Shown: one piece after another, positions 42,262-50,327 of the stretch
How positions within the stretch are numbered: position 1 is the first letter of the stretch
Layout of the letters: every line of letters starts with the position of its first letter
DNA from: Elusimicrobiota bacterium
GTDB taxonomy: Bacteria > Elusimicrobiota > Elusimicrobia > Elusimicrobiales > Elusimicrobiaceae
DNA length: 64,000 nt
Assembly: GCA_009778915.1 (NCBI GenBank)
Contig: WRFH01000001.1
Coordinates: 124,001 to 188,000, forward strand
Reading direction: 5' to 3'
Program-made: the position numbers and the translations under genes
The notes under the pieces: model-generated
Told to the model about the DNA's origin: nothing
Databases searched by the model: none
The model's input: the letters and a program-made list of their open reading frames with translations, nothing else

Positions 42262-45200
42262 ATGAGCATAATAAAAAACCAAACTCTCTCAATTTTCCGG
42301 AAAAACTTACTTGTGAAAGTGCTTTTTTCCCTGATATTTTTAGCGTTGTTCACAATCTCCCGCGCGCAAACCGCGACGATTTCAGACATGCAAGTCGCTT
42401 ATCCGACTGCTTCTGACGCTATCATCCAGCCCGGCTCAAATTATTGGTGCAACACTTCTACGCAAACGACGCCGAGGAGTTTCTACGGGTCAAATACAAT
42501 TGCTCCGGTTAGCACATATGACCCGGTGGTAAACTCCGCGCAGATACAATTTGACCAGCCGTATCTTTGGTATACGAATGAGGATGGTACTGCTACAGGT
42601 GCAACGGGCCTAACCCGCTATCCAAACCACTGCTTACAGATTTGTATTAAAGTGCAGTGCACATCGTACCTTGGTTCTTCACCGTCTCCGGCGTTTCCGA
42701 TACAGTTCGTACAGTTTGAGATTTTTAAATTTTTAGAGCAGTCTAACCCGCTGGACCCGAAAGCCACACCGCCAATAAGGACAATACAGCTTTATCCGAC
42801 GGACGGCATTTATAAATGCGCCGGTTACAAATATAACGCTTCCGTAACTACTGATACTACTTTGGGTACTAATAGTACTATCGCTACTATTTTATGTGAT
42901 ACAAAAGGCACGCCCTGTGACCCTTCTCTTACCGGTGGTGCTTCCGACTCATGCGGTTGTATCGATGGTAACACAGCCGCGACCATCAGCTCTGGCGGCC
43001 TTAGTCCTAACCCCCCTGTTAATTTTGTTCATGACTCCGAGAACACCCTCACTTTCTGCGGGGCTTGGGACGGCAGTTATAATTTTGACAGCGAGTTTGC
43101 CAAGACTAACGGTACTTTTGGTTACAGAGCGACTATACAAACTGAAGGTTACCAGCCTGACCCCAATTTGTCTGCTGTCAACGTTAACTTAACGACCGCT
43201 TATCCCGGCCAAAACCAGATGCCGATTACCGTTGACCTTGTGGACGTGCACTCTGTCCGCACGAGCCCTACTGTCGTCGGCCTTTTGGACGTAGTTGCCG
43301 CACAGCCGTATAACGTAAAATACCGTCTGAGCAAAGACGCTAACGTTAATATAGATATTTTTGACGCGAGCCCGATTCCAAATCTTCCTATGGATAATTT
43401 GGCAACGGATTTTTATACGGGCGCCGCTTTAAGTTCCGACACTTACAAAAATTACATTGTAAGAAAACTGATAAACAGTGAGCCGCGTTTAGGCGAAGGT
43501 TCGCCCGACGGCGGACAGCTTGTGACTAACCCTAACGCTACAGCTCTTACGGAAGTTGAACCGTGGGACGGACGCGACGACCAGGGCCGCCTTTTGCCGC
43601 GCGGCAACTATGTAGTAAACATAACCGCCAACGCTACCGACCAATGGGGTAATGATACATCCAGACCTAAGCAATACCAAATGTCTTTAGACCCTTTAAA
43701 ACTTACTGACCTCGTGGTTACCGGTCTTAACAAACAGTCTACCGCTTATGCGTCTATCTCTTATATGTTGACCGAAGCGGCAACTGTGTACTTCCGCGTT
43801 TATTCCCCGGGTACGACTTTTACCGCGCCGGCTGGTTCGTTGGCTATGTATACGCCTAACGGCGGTCTGGGCCTTCCGCCGGAATTAGTTCCGGGCGCTG
43901 GTTTTAAAGGCACCCTTATTTATGATTCAAAAGAACAAAAACCCGGAAGAACAGTTAATCCGGAAGTATTTAGCAAATGGGACGGCAGGTGTAATCAGGT
44001 TAACGGCTGTAATTTCAGCGGAGCTACCTACGCCAACGGCGAATATGTGCCCGACGGGGATTATGTTTATGTAATTTGGGCGGAAATACCTTATCAGAAT
44101 GCTGACGGAAGCCCTGACCAATATGTAAATAAAGCCTGTTATATTAACAACAGCGGCAGTTTTGTTACCACGCCTGTCGGTACTGACGGTATTAACGGCT
44201 GCGAAAAATTTGACGCCGTAAAAACAAGAATGTATAACAACGGCATTATTCCCGTTAACCGCGGGCAGGTGGATATTACCATACAGCCCGTCGGGTATTC
44301 CACAATGGGCTCAAGCCCTATCGCTTACGGGCTGGACCCGTTTGTGTTCCGTTATTCGATTTCGCGCGAAGCGCCGGTTATCGCGCGTATTAAAAACACG
44401 GGAAATGTCGTCGTAAAAACTTTGGTTAATAATGAAGTGCAGGTTGCACAGCAGATGAACCAGTATACATGGGACGGTAAGGATGACTACGGCCGTTTTG
44501 TCGGCCCCGGCACTTATACTTTTGAAGTTATTACGAAGGACCCTATTGATCCTACGATACAGTACAGCCAGACGGCGTTATTCCCTATAGATATTTTCAG
44601 AATAGTCGACGTGTCCGACACGCCGCTGCTGGACCAGACCAATTCGGAAGCGCAGCTGACGTACGCGCTTACCAAGACAATGGACACCAGTATATTTATA
44701 TATGATAAGGGCGTAGTCATACCAAATGACAAAACGCAGCCCTGGCCGCCGGTTATGGGCACTGACGCCAGCGGCCTGCTTAACGGCATACTGACGAATA
44801 TTATTGACCCCAATACCGGCCAGCCGGCAGTGCCTATTAAAACTTTCCGCGGCATTAAACCCGGCGAAGGTTTGGCAAACCAGGAATCATGGGACGGCAC
44901 GAGACAGTCGGACAACAGTTATGTCTCTGACGGCCAGTATCCTTATATAATAATAGGTAAAGCCGTTGACCCGGCTACATTTTATTATGATACCGACGCT
45001 ACGCCGTCGCTTATGAATACGCCTGACTGCAGCGCGGCTTTTGTGCCGTCGACCACTGTCGGTACCGGCACGGTGTGCACCAGCCCGGATTGTACGACCG
45101 GCACGGCCGGCTCATCCGTAGGTACGGGCGATTCAAAGTGCGGTTATAAAACACTTTACGCGTCTGACCACGTTACGGGCCTTATTAACGTAACCCGCGG

Positions 45201-46824
45201 GCCGGTGTATTTCCTTGCGAACAGCATTATAATTTCACCTACTAACCCGAAAATGTTCCACTCGACGGAAACCGTAAAAGTCCCGGCGTACACTATTCAG
45301 TTCACGCCGTCCAGAACCGCGCAGATTGATATATCCATAATATCGCGCGACGGAAAAGACTGCTATGGCAATACTCTGCCGACAGACGCGTTAGGCAATC
45401 TGCTGGCTCCGCAGCCTGTCTGCCGCGTGTTAAAGAACACAAGTTTCGGCCCGTTCGGTTATCAGAATATTTATACCGGCAATATTGCTTCCAGAGTATT
45501 CTGGGACGGTAAGGACGACAATGGCCGCTACTGCGCTAACGGCGCTTATACGGTATTGCTGCAGGCTAACGGGTATCCTCTTAATGTTAACAGCCAGTGG
45601 TCTTATCAGGGAACGCAGATTGTCTGTACAGCAACGGGCGTAGGCAGCGCCAACACGTGCTCGCCCGGACAGCTTAGCGGCGCGGTGAAATGGGTATGCC
45701 AGGACGGCTCAACCGGTATACCTAACGCAACTGCCGGCAATATAACCTGTCCGTCCGTGTATGAAGCCACGGAAACAAGACTTTTGGAAGGTAATCTGTT
45801 CCAGGTGTTTGACACGTTTATACAGGATATACAGCAAAGAAATCAGAATGGGACGATAGCCTATCAGATTTCAGTCCCGATGAAAGTGGCCATACAAATA
45901 TTTAAGCCTGGAACCTATATAACAAATTACCAGACCGGCGTAGTCAGCAACGGCTCGCTAAATTACATACTCTGCCAGGAAACGGCGTCGCAGAGCGTAA
46001 AAGCGTGTACTACCCAGCTGACTGCCGCGAATTACGGGTGTCCGTCGGGAGAAACCGGCAATATAGCCGGCGCGTCGCCGAACAGGACTATAACGTGCAC
46101 GAACCCCAACGCTTCCGGCTCCAACGAGCGCCAACTGCTGGTTAAAGCTATCACCGGCATGAGGACGCCTAATACGGACATTGAGGAAACATGGGACGGC
46201 AAAGATTTTGCCATGCAGGACGTGCCGGACGGTATTTATCCGTTCAGGATAGTGACTGCTCTGCAAAATAATTCCAGCCACATAGACTCTTTCTACGGTG
46301 ATATCGACGACATAGGCTACGTCGCGGACTGGACGAGCTACGGTAACTTCGTCGGCGAGTTTGTGGTGGCAAGGGGCGACGGGCAGTTTGTCTGCCCCGA
46401 CTGGCAGAAGACGGTTATCTTCTACCCCAATCCTCTAAAAGCCGCCAGCGGCAAATTTGAAGTAACCAAAACGCCGGTGCCCGGACAGATGTCAATTAAG
46501 ATTTACAACATAGCCGGTGACCTTGTAAGGGAACAGGGCTACACGTGCATTGACCAGAACGGGAACCAGACCACTATGGGCAGCAGTCTTGCCATACAGC
46601 CTGACAATAACATAGGCAGCACGCTGCAGCCGGGCGTAAATCAGCCGACGATACAGACGACGGAACCTAACCTGCGCAACGCGGCGGTCCGCTGCGAATG
46701 GAATAAACAAAACGACCACGGCAAAACCGTGGCAAGGGGCGTTTATTTAGGCTTGGTTGACTTTAAGGCAACGGGCGGAGGCAGAGAACATTGCCAGAAA
46801 GTTGTCAAAATTGTAATACCATAG
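42262..46824 (+). CDS. giant secreted surface protein with FlgD-Ig-like (WDG) repeats
   Basis: A 1520-residue exported protein. Start MSIIKNQTLSIFRKN gives a signal peptide (VLFSLIFLALFTISRAQ); the ORF track begins at an earlier TTG. Residues ~25-330 are a Cys-rich, Asn/Thr-rich head. Then come about six modules of roughly 140-230 residues, each an Ig-like strand region ending in WDGxDDxGRxxxxGxY. The WDG sites lie near residues 435, 573, 737, 877, 1081 and 1311, with a last degenerate copy EWNKQNDHGKTVARGVY near 1480. These match the FlgD Ig-like domain. The tail (VIFYPNPLKAASGKFEVTK) resembles the terminal domains of Bacteroidetes/Elusimicrobia surface proteins. A PorV-like gene follows nine bases later. 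Likely a fibre, adhesin or sheath; no enzyme motif was seen. Confidence 0.85.
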   Translation: MSIIKNQTLSIFRKNLLVKVLFSLIFLALFTISRAQTATISDMQVAYPTASDAIIQPGSNYWCNTSTQTTPRSFYGSNTIAPVSTYDPVVNSAQIQFDQPYLWYTNEDGTATGATGLTRYPNHCLQICIKVQCTSYLGSSPSPAFPIQFVQFEIFKFLEQSNPLDPKATPPIRTIQLYPTDGIYKCAGYKYNASVTTDTTLGTNSTIATILCDTKGTPCDPSLTGGASDSCGCIDGNTAATISSGGLSPNPPVNFVHDSENTLTFCGAWDGSYNFDSEFAKTNGTFGYRATIQTEGYQPDPNLSAVNVNLTTAYPGQNQMPITVDLVDVHSVRTSPTVVGLLDVVAAQPYNVKYRLSKDANVNIDIFDASPIPNLPMDNLATDFYTGAALSSDTYKNYIVRKLINSEPRLGEGSPDGGQLVTNPNATALTEVEPWDGRDDQGRLLPRGNYVVNITANATDQWGNDTSRPKQYQMSLDPLKLTDLVVTGLNKQSTAYASISYMLTEAATVYFRVYSPGTTFTAPAGSLAMYTPNGGLGLPPELVPGAGFKGTLIYDSKEQKPGRTVNPEVFSKWDGRCNQVNGCNFSGATYANGEYVPDGDYVYVIWAEIPYQNADGSPDQYVNKACYINNSGSFVTTPVGTDGINGCEKFDAVKTRMYNNGIIPVNRGQVDITIQPVGYSTMGSSPIAYGLDPFVFRYSISREAPVIARIKNTGNVVVKTLVNNEVQVAQQMNQYTWDGKDDYGRFVGPGTYTFEVITKDPIDPTIQYSQTALFPIDIFRIVDVSDTPLLDQTNSEAQLTYALTKTMDTSIFIYDKGVVIPNDKTQPWPPVMGTDASGLLNGILTNIIDPNTGQPAVPIKTFRGIKPGEGLANQESWDGTRQSDNSYVSDGQYPYIIIGKAVDPATFYYDTDATPSLMNTPDCSAAFVPSTTVGTGTVCTSPDCTTGTAGSSVGTGDSKCGYKTLYASDHVTGLINVTRGPVYFLANSIIISPTNPKMFHSTETVKVPAYTIQFTPSRTAQIDISIISRDGKDCYGNTLPTDALGNLLAPQPVCRVLKNTSFGPFGYQNIYTGNIASRVFWDGKDDNGRYCANGAYTVLLQANGYPLNVNSQWSYQGTQIVCTATGVGSANTCSPGQLSGAVKWVCQDGSTGIPNATAGNITCPSVYEATETRLLEGNLFQVFDTFIQDIQQRNQNGTIAYQISVPMKVAIQIFKPGTYITNYQTGVVSNGSLNYILCQETASQSVKACTTQLTAANYGCPSGETGNIAGASPNRTITCTNPNASGSNERQLLVKAITGMRTPNTDIEETWDGKDFAMQDVPDGIYPFRIVTALQNNSSHIDSFYGDIDDIGYVADWTSYGNFVGEFVVARGDGQFVCPDWQKTVIFYPNPLKAASGKFEVTKTPVPGQMSIKIYNIAGDLVREQGYTCIDQNGNQTTMGSSLAIQPDNNIGSTLQPGVNQPTIQTTEPNLRNAAVRCEWNKQNDHGKTVARGVYLGLVDFKATGGGREHCQKVVKIVIP

Positions 46825-46833
46825 GTATAAAAC

Positions 46834-47796
46834 ATGAATAAATTCAAAATATTAACAGTTCTGACGCTTACGGCATTAACCCCTTACGCTTTCGCCGACG
46901 GTGACCCCAGCGCGGGCACCAGCGCGAGCGCGTTTTTAAAAATACCGGCGGGCTCCCCGCGCGCGCAGGCTTTGGGCAACGCTTATGTTTCTCTGGCCGA
47001 CGGCGCGGACGCGATTTACTGGAACCCGGCCGGCCTCTCCACGGCCACCAATAAAGAAATACACGTTTCTTATTTGCAGTGGATAGGCGATTATACGGCC
47101 AGAACTCTTGCCTACGTCCAGCCTATGGGCAAAACGATATTGGCGGTAAGCGGCAATTATATGGATATCAGCGGCCTTGACAGAAGGGACGAGTTCGGCG
47201 TTCCGCAGTCGCAGGGCAATGATATTAACGTCAGGAACTTTGTCGGCACCGTGTCACTTGCCCGCGGGTTTTTTGACAATTTTCTGCAAATAGGCGGCAC
47301 GTTCAAATATATTAATGAAAATTTGGACACCAATACCTATAACAACATAGCGTTTGACGTCGGCGGCAAACTTGATTTCGGCGTATTTGGTTTGGGCGCG
47401 GCCATGATAAATATAGGAGACACCAATGAAGTCCCGACGGGCTTACGCGGCGGCGCGCATATTAAAACCAAATATTACACGCTTATAGGCGAAGCTATTA
47501 AATATACCGATTACCGTCTGCAATACGGCGCTGGCATTGAAATACATATACCGGAAGATTTATTACAGGTTGCCCGCTTTGATTTGCGCGCCGGCTATTA
47601 TTCGCGCGACCAGGCAGGCACGAACGAGAGCAGCTGGACGTCTAAAGTCGGTCTTGATAAAACTTCAAACGTCTCTTTCGGTTTCGGATTATACAGCGAC
47701 GAAGTTTTCGGCTACGGTACGACTATAGATTTTGCCATGACGCCTTACGGCGCGTTCGGCACCGTCTATAATATAGCGGTGGGCGTGCAGTTTTAG
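46834..47796 (+). CDS. PorV/UPF0164-like outer-membrane beta-barrel protein
   Basis: A 320-residue exported protein: signal peptide MNKFKILTVLTLTALTPYAFA, then SASAFLKIPAGSPRAQALGNAYVSLADGADAIYWNPAGLS, the characteristic opening of PorV/UPF0164 and FadL-like barrels. Alternating amphipathic strands run to a terminal aromatic (VGVQF), typical of Bam substrates. PorV proteins shuttle cargo out of the type IX secretion system in Bacteroidetes. Here it follows the giant WDG-repeat protein directly, so a chaperone/anchor role for that protein is inferred. No T9SS core gene is in the window. Confidence 0.82.
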   Translation: MNKFKILTVLTLTALTPYAFADGDPSAGTSASAFLKIPAGSPRAQALGNAYVSLADGADAIYWNPAGLSTATNKEIHVSYLQWIGDYTARTLAYVQPMGKTILAVSGNYMDISGLDRRDEFGVPQSQGNDINVRNFVGTVSLARGFFDNFLQIGGTFKYINENLDTNTYNNIAFDVGGKLDFGVFGLGAAMINIGDTNEVPTGLRGGAHIKTKYYTLIGEAIKYTDYRLQYGAGIEIHIPEDLLQVARFDLRAGYYSRDQAGTNESSWTSKVGLDKTSNVSFGFGLYSDEVFGYGTTIDFAMTPYGAFGTVYNIAVGVQF

Positions 47797-47814
47797 TTTG
47801 CAAGGAAGTAACGT

Positions 47815-47979
47815 ATGAATTTGAAAAATAAAAAAGGGCAGACCACCGTTGAATATATTATTACGACGGCAATGTTGTTTTTTCTGCTCTTGGGATTTTA
47901 TATTTCATACTCAAGGATAGTGCCTTTGCAGTTTGAGCAGGGCGCGAAATTAATTTTAACGGTGTACGACGCTAAATAA
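47815..47979 (+). CDS. small Flp/TadE-like pseudopilin (54 residues)
   Basis: Too short for the ORF track, found by reading. Product MNLKNKKGQTTVEYIITTAM followed by a hydrophobic helix (LFFLLLGFYISY) and a short tail ending VYDAK. The segment KKGQTTVEYII carries the class III pilin cleavage/methylation pattern (Gly followed at +5 by Glu-Tyr). AAGGAAG precedes the ATG by a normal distance. It lies between the PorV-like gene and the Flp pilin gene, and belongs to the three-gene pilin set of the Tad locus. Confidence 0.82.
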   Translation: MNLKNKKGQTTVEYIITTAMLFFLLLGFYISYSRIVPLQFEQGAKLILTVYDAK

Positions 47980-48017
47980 AATTCAAAAGACGGTTTTAAA
48001 AACGGAGGACGTAAAAA

Positions 48018-48227
48018 ATGAAATATTACATAAAAATGCAGATGGCTTTGAACGACATTAAAGCGCGGCTTCAAGACAAAAAAGGCCAGGGAACTGTCGA
48101 GTACCTGCTGATGCTGGGCGTTATTATTGTCGTCGCGGTAGCCGCGGGCGCTTTATTTAAAAGTTTCATGCCTGATTTGTTTGACAAAATCAAAACCAAA
48201 ATCTTCGGCGGCGTGCAGAGCATGTAG
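48018..48227 (+). CDS. flp: Flp-type class III pilin
   Basis: A 69-residue pilin with a long basic/amphipathic leader (MKYYIKMQMALNDIKARLQDKKG) and mature start QGTVEYLLMLGVIIVVAVAAGALF, i.e. G/QGTVEY with Glu at +4/+5. That is the Flp processing motif, cut by a TadV-type peptidase. A short polar tail (FGGVQSM) follows. The strong ACGGAGGACG Shine-Dalgarno suggests high expression, as expected for the major subunit. Flanked by a 54-residue pseudopilin and a TadE-like gene. Confidence 0.9.
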   Translation: MKYYIKMQMALNDIKARLQDKKGQGTVEYLLMLGVIIVVAVAAGALFKSFMPDLFDKIKTKIFGGVQSM

Positions 48228-48236
48228 TTTTAGCGT

Positions 48237-48704
48237 ATGATACGCGGGCGCGGGGGGCAGACTACAGTAGAATTATTGATGATATTACCCTTTTTCATGC
48301 TGATGCTTTTTTCCGTATTGGAATTGGGTAACATAGCTTATCATACAATACTCGCCCACCACGCCGCGTATGAGATGGCCAGGGTTGCCGGCATGGTGGG
48401 CGTAACAAAGATGGGCGGCCCGACGGACAAGAGTCTGATAGACAGCAAACTCCGCGACCAGGCGGACCTGATGTTTGCCGGCCGCAACGACAGGCTGACG
48501 TTTACGACAAGGCTTGAGACGACGAGCTATGACGCGCAGAACCCGACGCATGTTAACGAAGACGTTATTGTGGAAGTGACTTACCCGGTGCGGCTGATTT
48601 TCCCGGGCACCAGCTGGCTGCTGGCGGACCAGCCTAAATATTTAGGCATGAAATATTTGAAAGCCGCCGTAAGAATGCCGGTGGAAAGACCGTTGATAAA
48701 CTGA
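48237..48704 (+). CDS. TadE-like pseudopilin
   Basis: A 155-residue membrane protein with the TadE N-terminus: MIRGRGGQTTVELLMILPFFMLMLFSVLELGNIAYHT. GGQTTVELL again gives the class III pilin motif, and the downstream AHHAAYEMARVAGM is typical TadE_like (Pfam TadE). The rest is a periplasmic domain with NEDVIVEVTYPVRLIFP. It presumably initiates or modifies the Flp fibre. It lies nine bases after the Flp gene. Confidence 0.88.
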   Translation: MIRGRGGQTTVELLMILPFFMLMLFSVLELGNIAYHTILAHHAAYEMARVAGMVGVTKMGGPTDKSLIDSKLRDQADLMFAGRNDRLTFTTRLETTSYDAQNPTHVNEDVIVEVTYPVRLIFPGTSWLLADQPKYLGMKYLKAAVRMPVERPLIN

Positions 48705-48722
48705 GCCGGAGCCTAAAAAAGG

Positions 48723-48751
48723 TTTTCCTCTCCCTCTGAGGGAGAGGGAGA
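48723..48751. repeat. short CTCTCCCT/AGGGAGAG palindrome
   Basis: TTTTCCTCTCCCTCTGAGGGAGAGGGAGAA forms a hairpin related to the end palindromes of R1-R4. It fills the gap between the TadE-like and CpaB genes. It lacks a T-run and is not called a terminator. Confidence 0.65.
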
Positions 48752-48808
48752 ATGAAAAAGACGTAATAAAATTTTTGATTTATTATTTTCGGTTTTACAG
48801 GAGTCAAA

Positions 48809-49564
48809 ATGAAGAAGAGCGTACTTATTCCCCTTGTCGTCGCCATAATTGCGGCGGTAATATATATGTTAATTTTATCTTCTAACCAGAGCAAATTCCA
48901 GGAAAGCAGCAGGCTTGAGTGGGCCGTCGTCGCTAAGCGCGACCTGCCCGAAAGAAAAGTGCTTGACAGCAATGACCTGTACAGGGTGCAGATTCCCGCC
49001 CAATTTTTGCAGAAAGATTATTTGCCCGCGTCCAAAGACTCCGATATTACCAAACTCCAGAATAATTTTGTGACGAAAATAGCCATCCCGCGCGGCAACC
49101 AGATTACCAAAGCCGCTTTGACGACGTTAAGCCCGGACGCGGGCTTAAGTTCCCGCGTTACTCCCGGTTGGAGGGGTTTTGTTCTGACGGACGTTCCGTC
49201 CGCCGTGGCCAATTTGTTGAAGCCGGATGATTTAATCGACGTTCTTCTTACGTTTGAAGCCGTTATGAAAAGCACCGGCAATAAAGAAAGAATCACGGCG
49301 ACTATTTTACAGAAAGTAAGAGTTTTAGGCGTAGGCAACGACCTTGGCCAGGGCATAAGCGCGGACCAGGCTAAGGCGAACAATCAGGTAAGCGCGAACA
49401 GTTTTAACGATAATACGGCGGTCAGCCTTGCTTTGGCGCCGAAAGACGCGCAGTATCTGGCGCTTGCGAAAGAAGAGGGAACCATAACTTTGGTTGTAAG
49501 AAGACGCGACGACCTTAACGCCGGCCCGGTTCAGGTGGCAAGTATTGCGGAATTATTCAGATAA
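48809..49564 (+). CDS. cpaB: Flp pilus assembly protein CpaB/RcpC
   Basis: A 251-residue envelope protein with one N-terminal membrane helix (VLIPLVVAIIAAVIYMLIL) and a SAF domain (WAVVAKRDLPERKVLDSNDLY...TKIAIPRGNQITKAALTTLSPDAG). RcpC/CpaB domain segments follow: GWRGFVLTDVPSAVANLLKPDDLIDVLLTFE, with a C-terminal VSLALAPKDAQYLALAKEEGTITLVVR. It assists the secretin in Tad systems. An AGGAG Shine-Dalgarno precedes the ATG. The secretin gene starts nine bases after its stop. Confidence 0.92.
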   Translation: MKKSVLIPLVVAIIAAVIYMLILSSNQSKFQESSRLEWAVVAKRDLPERKVLDSNDLYRVQIPAQFLQKDYLPASKDSDITKLQNNFVTKIAIPRGNQITKAALTTLSPDAGLSSRVTPGWRGFVLTDVPSAVANLLKPDDLIDVLLTFEAVMKSTGNKERITATILQKVRVLGVGNDLGQGISADQAKANNQVSANSFNDNTAVSLALAPKDAQYLALAKEEGTITLVVRRRDDLNAGPVQVASIAELFR

Positions 49565-49573
49565 CAGGAAATT

Positions 49574-50323
49574 ATGATGAAAAAATTAAAATTTACCACG
49601 AGAATTTTGTCGGCAATCCTGCTTACGGCGGCGCTGACTCCAGCTTTGCACGCGCGTAACACGGATATGGTTTCCGTCAGCGCCGATATAGTTGAAATCA
49701 GCGGCACGCTGCAAAGCACGGTAGGTTTTTCCTGGTTCAACATTATAGACTTTGCCGAAAAAGATATTCCGGGCATATTGGAACTCGGTCAGTTTGAGAG
49801 GAAAACGGCTCTCACCACGCGCCTGAGCCTTATGGAAACCGAAGGCAAAGCGCAAATACTTTCCAACCCGAAAATAGTAACCAAAAGCGGCACCAGCGCG
49901 AATATCACCGTCGGCGGCCAGGTGCCTCTGCCGGAAGTGGGACCTACAGGCGCCATAGGCACGCAGATGAACGATTACGGTATTATTTTAAGCGTGATGC
50001 CTACCATTATAAGAGAGCGCGGCAATATAATAAATCTGCAGGTAAACCTTGAAGTTTCCGCGCCGGATTATTCGAGGGTTGTCGTCGTGGGTACTTCGAC
50101 TGTCCCGTCGTTTACCAAAAGAAAAATCGAGACGCAGGTTGAGCTTAACAGCGGCGAGACGCTGGTAATAGGCGGTTTAAAAAGTTCGACGCGCAACGTC
50201 GCCGTCGGCAGAATTCCGTTCATCGGCAAACTGCCGCTTATAGGCGGGCTTTTCAGCACGAAGGACGTGGTTGAGCAGCAGAGTTCGCTGTTCCTGTTTG
50301 TCACAGTCGAGATAGTGGAGTAA
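49574..50323 (+). CDS. cpaC: minimal secretin (CpaC/RcpA-like C-terminal domain only)
   Basis: Outer-membrane channel component of the Tad machine. The 249 residues contain a signal peptide (ILSAILLTAALTPALHA) and only the secretin core: LTTRLSLMETEGKAQILSNPKIVTKSG, ITVGGQVPLPE, NDYGIILSVMPTI, ETQVELNSGETLVIGGL and IPFIGKLPLIGGLF near the end. These match the Pfam Secretin domain. The usual N-terminal BON/N0-N1 domains of CpaC (about 150-250 extra residues) are absent, so periplasmic contacts would have to be provided by another protein, perhaps CpaB or the TadB N-terminal domain. Confidence 0.88.
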   Translation: MMKKLKFTTRILSAILLTAALTPALHARNTDMVSVSADIVEISGTLQSTVGFSWFNIIDFAEKDIPGILELGQFERKTALTTRLSLMETEGKAQILSNPKIVTKSGTSANITVGGQVPLPEVGPTGAIGTQMNDYGIILSVMPTIIRERGNIINLQVNLEVSAPDYSRVVVVGTSTVPSFTKRKIETQVELNSGETLVIGGLKSSTRNVAVGRIPFIGKLPLIGGLFSTKDVVEQQSSLFLFVTVEIVE

Positions 50324-50327
50324 ATTA

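Noticed and set aside
42896-43192. 98-residue plus-strand ORF inside the giant surface-protein gene
   Set aside because: It is an out-of-frame shadow in Thr/Ser-rich coding sequence; the giant frame is continuous and shows repeated WDG motifs.
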